Positions 6,998 through 16,300 of a stretch of DNA of 19,062 bases are shown here, piece after piece. The stretch covers positions 1 to 19,062 of the forward strand of contig CAYFLU010000056.1 in the NCBI GenBank assembly GCA_964343975.1. The letters are read 5' to 3'. Each line of letters begins with the position of its first letter. The first letter of the stretch is position 1. The notes beneath the pieces are model-generated. The model saw only the letters and a list, made by a program, of their open reading frames with translations, ran no database searches and had not been told where the DNA came from. The stretch comes from SCUN01 sp964343975 (GTDB lineage: Bacteria; Acidobacteriota; Vicinamibacteria; Vicinamibacterales; SCN-69-37). A program made the translations under genes and the position numbers.

Positions 6998-8143
6998 ATG
7001 ACCTGCCCACACCTCGGCCACTGCGGCGGCTGCTCGTTCACGGCGCCGTATCCGGAACAACTCGACCACAAGCGCGCGCAGCTCGCGTCGCTCCTCGATA
7101 TGCCCGAGATGGACGTGCCGCCGGTGGTGCGCTCGCCGCGCGATGTCGGTTTCCGACAGAAGGCCGCGTTCACGTTCGGCACCGACCGCGCGGGCACGCT
7201 CGTGATGGGCCACTACGCCGCCGGCTCGAACCGCGTGGTGCCGGTCGAGACCTGTCCGGTGCACAGCGCGCGCGCCAACCGGATCGCGTTCGCGTTGCGG
7301 GATCGATTGATCCGGGCCGGGATCGAGGCCGCCGACGCCGGCGGTGTGCTGCGGCACCTGATTGTGCGGACGACGGAAGACGATCGCGAGGCTGTGGCGA
7401 TGCTGGTGGTGTCGTACAACGACAAGTCGCTGCGCACGCCCGTGCGAGGGCTGATGGAGTCGAGCGATGCGCCAGACGGCTTCTTCATCAACATCAACAC
7501 GAGACCGGGTCCGCTGATGGTGGCCGGCGAGACGATCAAAATCGCCGGCCGGGATCAGGTGCGGGAGCGCGGCATCACGCTCGACAACGGCGATCCGCTC
7601 GTCGACTTTCTCGTGTCGCCCGACGCGTTCTTTCAGACCAACGTCGGCGCGGCGCGCGTGCTCGTGCAGTTGGCGCTCGACGCCATCCCGGCGAAGAGCC
7701 GCGTGCTCGACCTTTATTGCGGCAGCGGGCTGTTCTCGCTGCCGCTCCTGAAGCGCGGCGCCACGGTCACCGCCGTGGAAGAGAACCGTACGGCCATCGA
7801 CGATCTGCGCGCGAACGTGCGGCTCAATCGTCTGGACGCCAACCGCATCCGCGCCATCGCCGGCCGCACGGAAGATGTGCTCGACCGCATCCGCGACACG
7901 CCGTGGGACGCGATCATTCTGGATCCTCCGCGTGACGGATGCGCGCCCGAAGTGCTGCAGGCCGTGTTCGAGGACCTGCGGCCGCCGCTCGTGATCTACG
8001 TGTCGTGCAACCCGGAGGTCCTCGCCGACGATCTGCCGCCGATCCTCGATCGCGGCTATGTGGCCGAGCGCGTGCAGGGCGTCGACATGTTCCCGCACAC
8101 GGACCACATCGAGACGGTGGTCGTCTTCCGGCGACGCGGGTGA
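6998..8143 (+). CDS. RlmD/TrmA-family RNA (uracil-5-)-methyltransferase lacking a TRAM domain
   Basis: 381 residues that methylate C5 of a uridine in rRNA or tRNA with S-adenosylmethionine. Cys3, Cys9, Cys12 (CPHLGHCGGC) and Cys86 (ETCPVHS) match the four iron-sulfur ligands of RlmD (C81, C87, C90, C162) in spacing. SPDAFFQTN, the SAM site VLDLYCGSGLFSLPL, the ILDPPRDG motif and the nucleophile Cys337 in VSCNPEVL follow, with the C-terminal HIE carrying the general base. The protein begins right at the cluster Cys residues, so the usual N-terminal TRAM RNA-binding domain of about 70 residues is missing, and no in-frame upstream start could restore it. Which RNA position is modified (23S U747, U1939 or tRNA U54) cannot be told. 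Start is the only one in frame; no clear ribosome binding site. Confidence 0.9.
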   Translation: MTCPHLGHCGGCSFTAPYPEQLDHKRAQLASLLDMPEMDVPPVVRSPRDVGFRQKAAFTFGTDRAGTLVMGHYAAGSNRVVPVETCPVHSARANRIAFALRDRLIRAGIEAADAGGVLRHLIVRTTEDDREAVAMLVVSYNDKSLRTPVRGLMESSDAPDGFFININTRPGPLMVAGETIKIAGRDQVRERGITLDNGDPLVDFLVSPDAFFQTNVGAARVLVQLALDAIPAKSRVLDLYCGSGLFSLPLLKRGATVTAVEENRTAIDDLRANVRLNRLDANRIRAIAGRTEDVLDRIRDTPWDAIILDPPRDGCAPEVLQAVFEDLRPPLVIYVSCNPEVLADDLPPILDRGYVAERVQGVDMFPHTDHIETVVVFRRRG

Positions 8144-8164
8144 GACCGCGGCGCTGTGTCACCA

Positions 8165-8170
8165 TATAGC
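8165..8170 (+). promoter_or_regulatory. mutA: -10-like TATAGC directly before mutA
   Basis: CATATAGC stands seven bases before ATG 8178, in the 34-base gap after the methyltransferase stop. It is AT-rich against a very GC-rich background. The position would place the transcription start at the ATG itself, so the mutA-mutB-meaB mRNA may be leaderless at its 5' end. Confidence 0.45.
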
Positions 8171-8177
8171 GGTACGC

Positions 8178-10160
8178 ATGAGCGACCTCTGGCAAGACAT
8201 CGCAGCATTCCCGCCCGCCGATCGGGACCGTTGGAAGGCCGACGTCGAACGTAGCTTGAAAGGCCGCGCCTTCGACGCGGCGCTCGTGTCGCGCACGCCC
8301 GAAGGGCTCGCGATTGATCCGCTCTACACACGCAGCGATCGCCCCGCCCACGCCGACACGGAGGCGCCGGGCGTGGCACCTTTCGTACGCGGCTGGCCCG
8401 GCCTGGATGGCGCACCGCGCCTCGGCTGGACGCGCGGCGTCGAAATCGATCATCCGGACACACGCAGTGCGCACCGCGACCTGATCGCCGACCTCGAAGG
8501 CGGCGCCGAACGCGCGCTCATCCGCGTCGTCTCGGCCCGCACGGCGTTGGCCATGTCTGCCTCACACGCGGACGCGCTCGCCGCCTCCGCTCGCGGTGGC
8601 GTGTGGATCGACACACCCGACGACCTCGCGGCGGTGCTTGACGAGGTGCAGTGGCCGCTCGCGCCGGTCGCCGTGATCGCGCCGCCGGAGGCCGCCTTCA
8701 CGGCACAGCTCTTCAATATGTGTACGGGTCTGCGTGCCGCAGGCGGCCCGGGCCTCGGCGCGCGCGTGGATCTGATCGCCATCGCAGAAACCGGCGTCAC
8801 CCCTGACGCCTGGCTCGCGCCGTATCGCGACCTGATCGTGGCCGACGCACGCCGCACGCAGGACGCGGCCACACCGCACGCGGACGCGCGTCCGCTCTGG
8901 ATCAACACGGCCGCGCTGAGATGCGCCGGCGGCCACATGGCGCATGAACTGGCGGCCGCGCTCGGCGCCTTCATCGCGGCGGTGCGTGCGCTCGAACCGG
9001 CCGGCCTCACGGCGGCCGAGGTGCTCCGCGCCACCGAATTCCACCTCAGCACCGGCAACGACTTCTTCGGCGAGATCGCCAAGCTGCGCGCGTTCCGCCG
9101 CGCCTTCGCGCTCGTGCTCGACACGCTCGGCCTCGCGGACCGCGCTGTCGACGTGCTCGTGTCGGCGTCGACCGCGGAGGACACGCTCTCGCGCCGCGAC
9201 GTGCACGTGAACCTGCTGCGCACGACCGCGCAGGCCACCGCCGCCGCCATCGGCGGCGCCGACGCGGTGATGGTGCGCCCGTTCGACGCGCGGCTCGGCA
9301 GCGACAGCCCGCTCGGCCGCCGCCTCGCGCGCAATCTCCACGCGCTCCTCGCCGAAGAAAGCGACATCGCCCTCGTCGCCGATCCGGCCGGCGGCTCGTT
9401 CTACCTCGAGCACCGCACCGAGCAACTCGCCGAAACCGCGTGGCAGCAGTTCACCGCGTGGGAAGCGACGGGCGGCGTGATTGCGGCGTACACGAGCGGT
9501 GCACTGTCGCAGGCGATCGACGTGACCTGGCAGGCGCGCGCCGCGCGCCTCCGCACGCGCAAGGAACCCGTGCTCGGCGTGAGCGTGTTTCCGCTCGCCA
9601 CCGACAGCGCGCGACAGACGCCCGCCGATGTCACGGCATTCATCGCGGCCTGGCGCGCACGCACTGGCGTGGCACCCGCCGCCGCACCCGCATCGGCCGG
9701 CGCGGTGCACTACCTCGACGCCGACTTCGACACGCTGCGTCGCCGCACCGACGCCCTCGCCGCCACCGGCACGACACCGGCCGTCTTCGGCGTGACGATC
9801 GGGCCGCTCGCCGAACACGCGGCGCGCCTCGACTGGATCCGTGACCTCGTCGCCGTCGCGGGCCTGCGCCTGCACGTCGTCGACACCGCGAACGACATGG
9901 CCGCGGCGATGCAGACGAGCGGCGCCGCCACCGCCATCGTGATCGCCGCGGACGCGCGGCACGGCGAAGAGGCCACGGCGACCGTCACCGCGCTCCGCAC
10001 CGCAGGCATCAGCGACATCATCGTCGCGGGTCGCCCAGCTGCGCACGAAGCGACACTGCGCGCGGCCGGCGTGACGCACTTCATCTACGCCGGCATGGAC
10101 GTCATTCCGTGGCTCACGTCGCTCGTGACCCGCGCGGAGGCCGCGCATGGCCACGCCTGA
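8178..10160 (+). CDS. mutA: Methylmalonyl-CoA mutase small (beta) subunit
   Basis: 660 residues, close to the small subunit of heterodimeric methylmalonyl-CoA mutases (Propionibacterium MutA about 638). It is the non-catalytic partner of MutB. It has the TIM-barrel half (STGNDFFGEIAKLRAFRRAF near residue 295, MVRPFDARLGSDSPLGRRLARN near 365, DPAGGSFYLE near 403) and a degenerate C-terminal B12-fold domain from about residue 534 (VFGVTIGPLAEH...GMDVIPWL). The DxHxxG cobalt-ligand motif is absent, as expected for this subunit. ATG 8178 is chosen, although the frame opens earlier inside the preceding gene, because MSDLWQDIAAFPPADRDRWK fits the family N-terminus and a -10-like box lies seven bases upstream. 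Its last 14 bases overlap mutB, so the two are surely cotranscribed and probably translationally coupled. Confidence 0.93.
   Translation: MSDLWQDIAAFPPADRDRWKADVERSLKGRAFDAALVSRTPEGLAIDPLYTRSDRPAHADTEAPGVAPFVRGWPGLDGAPRLGWTRGVEIDHPDTRSAHRDLIADLEGGAERALIRVVSARTALAMSASHADALAASARGGVWIDTPDDLAAVLDEVQWPLAPVAVIAPPEAAFTAQLFNMCTGLRAAGGPGLGARVDLIAIAETGVTPDAWLAPYRDLIVADARRTQDAATPHADARPLWINTAALRCAGGHMAHELAAALGAFIAAVRALEPAGLTAAEVLRATEFHLSTGNDFFGEIAKLRAFRRAFALVLDTLGLADRAVDVLVSASTAEDTLSRRDVHVNLLRTTAQATAAAIGGADAVMVRPFDARLGSDSPLGRRLARNLHALLAEESDIALVADPAGGSFYLEHRTEQLAETAWQQFTAWEATGGVIAAYTSGALSQAIDVTWQARAARLRTRKEPVLGVSVFPLATDSARQTPADVTAFIAAWRARTGVAPAAAPASAGAVHYLDADFDTLRRRTDALAATGTTPAVFGVTIGPLAEHAARLDWIRDLVAVAGLRLHVVDTANDMAAAMQTSGAATAIVIAADARHGEEATATVTALRTAGISDIIVAGRPAAHEATLRAAGVTHFIYAGMDVIPWLTSLVTRAEAAHGHA
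10136..10140 (+). promoter_or_regulatory. mutB: Ribosome binding site of mutB inside mutA
   Basis: GGAGG lies six bases before ATG 10147, within the last codons of mutA. It fixes the mutB start and the 14-base overlap of the two genes. Confidence 0.7.
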
Positions 10161-12285
10161 TTTCTCGAAGATCGCGTGGACACCGCGCCGCCCGGGCGGC
10201 GCCGCACCGGCGCGCGCCATCACGACGCCGACGGCGGAGGGCATCCCGCTGCAGCCGTTCTACACCGCCGGCGACATCGCGTCGCTGCCCTTCATCGACT
10301 CGCTGCCGGGCGCGGCGCCGTTCGTGCGCGGTCCGTATCCGACGATGTACGCGCTGCAGCCGTGGACGATCCGGCAGTACGCGGGCTTCTCCACGGCCGA
10401 AGAAAGCAACGCCTTCTATCGTCGCAATCTCGCGGCCGGTCAGAAGGGCCTGTCGATCGCCTTCGACCTCGCCACCCATCGCGGCTACGACTCGGATCAT
10501 CCGCGCGTGGCGGGCGATGTCGGCATGGCCGGCGTCGCGATCGACTCCATCCTCGACATGCGTCGCCTCTTCGACGGCATCCCGCTCGATCGCATGAGCG
10601 TGTCGATGACGATGAACGGCGCGGTGCTGCCGATCATGGCGCTGTATGTGGTGGCGGCTGAAGAACAGGGCGTGGCGCCCGAGCAGCTGACCGGAACGAT
10701 TCAGAACGACATTCTGAAAGAGTTCATGGTCCGCAACACCTACATCTACCCGCCGGCGGCGTCGATGCGGATCATCTCCGACATCTTCGCGTTCACGTCC
10801 GCGAAGATGCCGCGCTTCAACAGCATCTCGATCTCCGGGTACCACATGCAGGAAGCCGGCGCGACGGCCGACATCGAGCTCGCCTACACGCTCGCCGACG
10901 GCTTGGAATATCTGCGCTCGGGCATCGCCGCCGGCCTCGACGTCGACGCGTTCGCGCCTCGACTCTCGTTCTTCTTCGCGGTCGGCATGCACTACTTCAT
11001 GGAGATCGCGAAGCTGCGCGCGGCGCGCCTTCTGTGGGCCACGATCGTGCGGCGCTTCAACCCGAAGGATCCGCGCTCACTCTCGTTGCGCACGCACTGC
11101 CAGACGTCGGGCTGGAGCCTCACCGCGCAGGACGTCTTCAACAACGTGGGACGCACGTGCCTCGAAGCGATGGCGGCCACGCAAGGCCACACGCAGTCGC
11201 TCCACACGAACTCGCTCGACGAAGCGCTGGCCCTCCCGACCGACTTCTCCGCGCGCATCGCCCGCAACACGCAGCTCTATCTCCAGCTCGAGTCGGGCAC
11301 GACGCAGGTGGTCGACCCGTGGGGCGGGAGTTACTTCGTCGAGCGGCTCACGGCGGATCTCGCGTCACGCGCCTGGGCACACATCGAAGAAGTGGAGAGC
11401 CTTGGCGGCATGGCGAAGGCGCTCGAGACCGGGCTGCCGAAGCTCCGCATCGAAGAGGCCGCCGCGCGCACGCAAGCCCGCATCGACGCGGGCGCGCAGA
11501 CGATCGTCGGCGTGAACAAGTATCAGGTCGCCGACGATCCGCCGATCGACGTGCTCAAGGTCGACAACTCCGCCGTGCGCGCCGCGCAGATCGAACGCCT
11601 GCGCCAGCTGCGTGCCGATCGCGACGACACGCGTGTGTCGGCGGCGCTCGAGGCGCTCACGCAGGCCGCCGGCTCGGGCGACGGCAATCTGCTTGCGCTC
11701 GCGATCGACGCCGCCCGCGCCCGGGCCACCGTCGGCGAGATGTCGCTGGCGCTCGAAAAAGTGTGGGGCCGGCATCAGGCAGTGGTCCGCAGCGTGTCGG
11801 GCGTGTATCGTTCGGAAGTCAAAGGACATATGGCGGCAATCGAGCGCGTGATCGATCGCGTGAAGGCATTCGCGGACCGTGAGGGCCGGCGCCCGCGCAT
11901 CCTCGTGGCCAAGATGGGCCAGGACGGGCACGATCGCGGCCAGAAGGTCATCGCCTCGGCCTTCGCGGACATGGGCTTCGACGTCGACATCGGCCCGCTC
12001 TTCCAGACCCCGGAAGAAACCGCGCGTCAGGCCATCGAGAACGACGTGCACATCGTGGGCATCAGCTCACTCGCCGCGGGCCACCTCACGCTCGTGCCCG
12101 CGCTCCGTGCCGCGCTCGTCGCCGCCGGACGCGGCGACATCCTCATCGTCGTCGGCGGGGTCGTGCCGCCGCAGGACTACGACGCGCTCTTTGCCGCCGG
12201 CGCAGCCGCGATCTTCGGACCGGGCACCGTCGTGGCGGATGCGGCGCTGAAGCTGATCGATCAGCTGGAGCAGAGCGCGCGGTGA
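10147..12285 (+). CDS. mutB: Methylmalonyl-CoA mutase large (alpha, catalytic) subunit
   Basis: 712 residues, the same size as ScpA of E. coli. It converts (R)-methylmalonyl-CoA to succinyl-CoA with adenosylcobalamin, in the cytoplasm, as a dimer with MutA. Substrate residues can be placed by register with Propionibacterium MutB: Tyr78 (RQYAG, Tyr89), Arg196 (MVRNTYIYPP, Arg207, binds the free carboxylate) and His233 (SGYHMQEAG, His244). The Tyr/Arg pair is diagnostic of methylmalonyl-CoA as opposed to isobutyryl-CoA. The C-terminal B12 domain has KMGQDGHDRG with Lys589, Asp593 and the cobalt ligand His595, then SSLAAGH and VVGGVVPPQDYDAL. All key residues are intact. It sits between mutA (14-base overlap) and meaB (4-base GTGA overlap), so the three form one operon. 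Confidence 0.96.
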   Translation: MATPDFSKIAWTPRRPGGAAPARAITTPTAEGIPLQPFYTAGDIASLPFIDSLPGAAPFVRGPYPTMYALQPWTIRQYAGFSTAEESNAFYRRNLAAGQKGLSIAFDLATHRGYDSDHPRVAGDVGMAGVAIDSILDMRRLFDGIPLDRMSVSMTMNGAVLPIMALYVVAAEEQGVAPEQLTGTIQNDILKEFMVRNTYIYPPAASMRIISDIFAFTSAKMPRFNSISISGYHMQEAGATADIELAYTLADGLEYLRSGIAAGLDVDAFAPRLSFFFAVGMHYFMEIAKLRAARLLWATIVRRFNPKDPRSLSLRTHCQTSGWSLTAQDVFNNVGRTCLEAMAATQGHTQSLHTNSLDEALALPTDFSARIARNTQLYLQLESGTTQVVDPWGGSYFVERLTADLASRAWAHIEEVESLGGMAKALETGLPKLRIEEAAARTQARIDAGAQTIVGVNKYQVADDPPIDVLKVDNSAVRAAQIERLRQLRADRDDTRVSAALEALTQAAGSGDGNLLALAIDAARARATVGEMSLALEKVWGRHQAVVRSVSGVYRSEVKGHMAAIERVIDRVKAFADREGRRPRILVAKMGQDGHDRGQKVIASAFADMGFDVDIGPLFQTPEETARQAIENDVHIVGISSLAAGHLTLVPALRAALVAAGRGDILIVVGGVVPPQDYDALFAAGAAAIFGPGTVVADAALKLIDQLEQSAR

Positions 12286-13298
12286 GCAACGCGCCGACCC
12301 CGCGGCAGGTCGTCCTGCCGGCCGAGCAGTACGTGGCCGGCATCCGCGCGGGTGACCGCTCGGCGCTTGCGCGCGCCATCACGCTCGTCGAGAGCACACA
12401 GCCGCAGCACGAAGCGGTGGCGCAGGCGGTGCTCGTCGCACTACTGCCCGACACGGGCAAGGCCGTGCGCCTCGGCATCTCGGGCGCGCCCGGCGTCGGC
12501 AAGAGCACGTTCATCGAGACCTTCGGCTGTCAGTTGCTCGACGCCGGGCATCGCGTCGCGGTGCTCGCCATCGATCCCACGAGTCCGCGCACCGGCGGTA
12601 GCGTGCTCGGCGACAAAACGCGCATGGCGCGGCTCTCGCAAGACACGCGCGCGTTCATTCGGCCGTCGCCGACGATGGGGAATCTCGGTGGCGTGGCGCG
12701 GCGCACGCGTGAAGCGATGCTGCTCTGCGAAGCCGCGGGCTTCGACGTCGTCATCATCGAAACCGTCGGCGTCGGACAGTCGGAGACGACGGTCGCCAAT
12801 CTCGTGGACTTCTTCCTCGTGCTGCTGCTCGCGTCGTCGGGTGATGAACTGCAGGGCATCAAGCGCGGCATTCTCGAAGTGGCGGATCTCATCGCGGTGA
12901 ACAAGGTCGACACCGAGCCGGCGGGATCCGTCAATCGGGCGCTCGCGGACTATCGCCATGCGCTGCGGATTGCGCGCGGTGTGGCGGCGCAGGACGAGCG
13001 CGTCATGCCGTGCAGTGGTTTGACCGGCGCCGGCGTGCCGGAGATCTGGCAATCGATCGTAGCGGCGACCGAGGCCGGCCGCGCCAGCGGCGCGCTGGCC
13101 GCGCGGCGTGCGGCCCAGCAGGTGTCGTGGCTGTGGAGCACCGCCGAGTCGGCGCTGGTGCAGACGCTGCACGAGGCGCCGGCCGTGGCGGCGATCCGTG
13201 AGGCCGTAGAAGCCGAGGTCCGTGACGGTCGCATCACGCCCGCGATGGGCGCCGCGCGGCTGCTCGACGCGTTGCGGCAGAGCGGCGCCGGCCGCTGA
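12282..13298 (+). CDS. meaB: G3E GTPase chaperone of methylmalonyl-CoA mutase (MeaB/ArgK)
   Basis: 338 residues of the MeaB/MMAA family. The protein uses GTP hydrolysis to gate adenosylcobalamin delivery to the mutase and to prevent or repair cofactor inactivation. Visible are the P-loop GISGAPGVGKST (Lys74), the switch-region Asp in AIDPTSPRTGGSVLGDKTRM, FIRPSPTMGNLGGVARRTREA, the second nucleotide motif ETVGVGQSE, and NKVD for guanine recognition. The C-terminal helical dimerisation arm ends with ITPAMGAARLLDAL. The start is GTG at 12282 in the GTGA overlap with the mutB stop, a classic sign of translational coupling. A stand-alone MeaB beside MutAB serves that enzyme; the following icmF carries its own fused GTPase. 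Confidence 0.95.
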   Translation: MSNAPTPRQVVLPAEQYVAGIRAGDRSALARAITLVESTQPQHEAVAQAVLVALLPDTGKAVRLGISGAPGVGKSTFIETFGCQLLDAGHRVAVLAIDPTSPRTGGSVLGDKTRMARLSQDTRAFIRPSPTMGNLGGVARRTREAMLLCEAAGFDVVIIETVGVGQSETTVANLVDFFLVLLLASSGDELQGIKRGILEVADLIAVNKVDTEPAGSVNRALADYRHALRIARGVAAQDERVMPCSGLTGAGVPEIWQSIVAATEAGRASGALAARRAAQQVSWLWSTAESALVQTLHEAPAVAAIREAVEAEVRDGRITPAMGAARLLDALRQSGAGR

Positions 13299-13319
13299 CC
13301 GTCGCGCCGGCTTTCGGCA

Positions 13320-13325
13320 TATAGT
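13320..13325 (+). promoter_or_regulatory. icmF: -10-like TATAGT upstream of icmF
   Basis: TATAGT lies in the 69-base gap between meaB and icmF, a locally AT-rich island (GGCATATAGTCGAACGAAAGG). A start near 13332 would give a leader of about 36 bases, with GAAGG (13354-13358) nine bases before ATG 13368 as a possible ribosome binding site. IcmF may therefore be transcribed on its own as well as by read-through. No clear -35 box. Confidence 0.45.
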
Positions 13326-13367
13326 CGAACGAAAGGTTTCATTAGAGGTTTCCGAAGGCCCGCGCCC

Positions 13368-16300
13368 ATGAACCGTGCCCTGTCTCCCACGCCGCAGTCG
13401 GCGGCGACCGATGCTTCGCGTGCCGCCTCGCGGCCGCTCCGTTTTGTCACGGCTGCCAGCTTGTTCGACGGCCACGACGCTGCCATCAACGTCATGCGCC
13501 GCCTGATCCAGGATCAGGGCGCCGAAGTCATCCACCTCGGTCACAACCGCTCGGTGGAAGAAGTCGTGCGCGCCGCCCTCCAGGAAGATGCGGATGCCGT
13601 GGCGCTCTCCTCGTATCAGGGCGGGCACATCGAGTACTTCAAGTACATGGTCGACATGCTGCGCGAGCGCGGCGCCGGCCACGTGCGGGTGTTCGGCGGC
13701 GGTGGCGGCACGATCACGCCGGAGGAAATCGCGGAGCTCGAGGCCTACGGCATCGAGCGGATCTATCACCCGAACGACGGCATGAAGGTCGGCCTCGTCG
13801 GCATGATTCAGGACGTGGTGACGCGCGCCCGCGCTGCAGCGGATGCGCGGTCGGTGCGCGACCCGCATTCAGCGCTCGCCGAGGCGTCGTTCGATCACGA
13901 GAGCGCGCTTGGGCAGGTGTTGTCGGCGCTGGAACTGCATCGCTTCAGCGATGCGGAGCTCGAGACCCTGCGCGACACGTGGCGCAAGACCGGCCGGCGG
14001 GCCGTGTCGGTCGGCATCACGGGCACGGGCGGCGCCGGCAAGTCGAGCGTCGTCGACGAGTTGCTCCTGCGGTTCCTGCAGGCGTTTCCGTGGATGCACA
14101 TCGCCGTCGTGGCGGTGGATCCCACGCGTCGCCGGTCGGGCGGCGCGCTGCTCGGCGATCGCATCCGAATGAACTCGCTGCGCTCGCCGCGCGTGTTCAT
14201 GCGCTCGATGGCGACGCGACGGCAGAACGCGGCGACCAACGCCGTGCTCACCGACTCGATCGCGTATCTCTCGGCGGTCGGCTTCGACCTCGTCCTTGTG
14301 GAGACCGCCGGCATCGGCCAGAGCGACTCTGAGATCGTCGATCTCGTCGACTTCCCCGTGTACGTGATGACGTCCGACTACGGCGCGGCGTCGCAGCTCG
14401 AGAAGATCGACATGATCGACTTCGCCGAGCTCGTCGTGCTGAACAAGTACGACCGTCGCAGCGCGGAAGATGCGCTCCGTGACGTGCGGAAGCAGTGGCG
14501 GCGCAATCGCGTTGCGTTCACGCTACCCGACGATCAGGTGCCGGTGTATCCGACGATCGCGAGCCAGTTCAACGATCCGGGCATGACCTGGATGTTCACG
14601 AATCTCTGCCGCCGGCTGCGCGAGAAGCTCTCGCTGCCGGAGGCGCGGTGGACGCCGCAGATCGATGTCACCGAGCGTGAGTCTCGCGCGACGGTGCTCA
14701 TTCCGGCGCAGCGCGGCCGCTATCTCGCCGAGATCGCCGAACAGGGGCGCGGCATCAATCACGACATCGACCGCCAGGTCGAGGCCGCGAGCCAGGCGCA
14801 GGCCTACTACCGCGCACTCGAAGCCCTCGAGGACCCGAAACGGCCGGCTGCGCTTGGTTTCTACGAGGCGGCAGACCTCAACGCCACGGTCGAGCCCTCG
14901 CTCGTGAAGCTGCGGAAGCGCTACCACGACGCGCTGTCGTCGCTCTCGCCGGAAGCGCTCGAGCTGCTGCGCACGTGGCCGTCGCGCTACGCATCGGTCA
15001 CGCAGCCGCGCTACACCTACCTCGTGCGCGGGAAGGCGGTCGAAGGCGACAACTACGTCGAGTCGCTGTCGCACCAGCAGGTGCCGAAGATCGCCGCGCC
15101 GCACACGCAGAGCTGGGGCGACCTGCTCCGCTTCCTGATGCGCGAGAACCTGCCGGGCGCGTATCCGTACACCGGCGGCGTGTATCCGTACCGCCGCGCC
15201 GGCGAGGATCCCACGCGCATGTTTGCCGGCGAAGGCACGCCGGAACGCACGAACCGGCGCTTCCACTACCTCTCGGCCGGCCAGAAGGCCGTGCGCCTCT
15301 CGACCGCGTTCGACTCGGTCACGCTCTACGGCGAAGACCCGCACACGCGCCCCGACATCTACGGCAAGATCGGCAACTCCGGCGTGTCGATCGCCACGCT
15401 CGACGACATGAAGAAGCTCTACTCGGGCTTCGACCTGTCGGCGCCGTCGACCTCCGTGTCGATGACGATCAACGGCCCGGCGCCGATCATCCTCGCGATG
15501 TTCATGAACACGGCCGTCGATCAGGCCGTCGAGAAATACCTCCGCGCGGATCCGGCACGCTGGGCCGCGGCCGAGGAGAAGATCGCCGCGCACTTTGCCG
15601 GCAAGACGCGTCCGCAGTACCACGGGCCGCTGCCCGACGGGAACAACGGCCTCGGCCTCGCGCTCCTCGGCATCACGGGCGACCAGCTCGTGGACCGCGA
15701 GACCTACGAACGCCTCCGCCGCGACACGCTCATGACCGTGCGCGGCACCGTGCAGGCCGACATCCTCAAGGAAGATCAGGCGCAGAACACCTGCATCTTC
15801 AGCACGGAGTTCGCGCTGCGCATGATGGGCGACATCCAGCAGTTCTTCGTCGACCATCAGGTGCGCAACTTCTACTCGGTCTCGATCTCCGGCTACCACA
15901 TCGCGGAAGCCGGGGCGAACCCGATCAGCCAGCTCGCCTTCACGCTGGCCAACGGCTTCACGATCGTCGAGTACTACCTCGCGCGCGGCATGAAGATCGA
16001 CGACTTCGCGCCGAACCTGTCGTTCTTCTTCAGCAACGGCATGGACCCGGAATACACGGTGATCGGGCGTGTGGCCCGCCGCATCTGGGCGCGCGCGATG
16101 CGTGAGCGCTACGGGGCGAACGAGCGCAGCCAGATGCTCAAGTACCACATCCAGACGTCGGGCCGCTCCCTGCACGCGCAGGAGATCCAGTTCAACGACA
16201 TCCGCACCACGCTGCAGGCGCTCTACGCGATCTTCGACAACTGCAACTCGCTGCACACGAACGCCTTCGACGAGGCGATCACGACGCCGACCGAAGACAG

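Noticed and set aside
5403..7001. Long plus-strand open frame (532 codons) opposite the acyl-CoA synthetase
   Set aside because: Arg/His/Ala-rich composition with no motif; the minus strand holds a complete synthetase with all active-site residues.
9781..10160. Loss of the DxHxxG motif in the C-terminal domain of MutA
   Set aside because: Small subunits of heterodimeric methylmalonyl-CoA mutases normally lack cobalamin-binding capacity, so this is expected.
8562..10244. Minus-strand open frame (560 codons) opposite mutA
   Set aside because: Gly/Arg/Val-rich antisense shadow; mutA on the plus strand is intact and in an operon.
15183..15185. Tyr606 (GVYPYRR) as a substrate-changing substitution in IcmF
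   Set aside because: After re-checking the register with Propionibacterium MutB (Thr77, Arg82, Thr85, Arg87, Tyr89), the specificity residue is Phe619 in TRMFAGEG, which is the normal IcmF residue.
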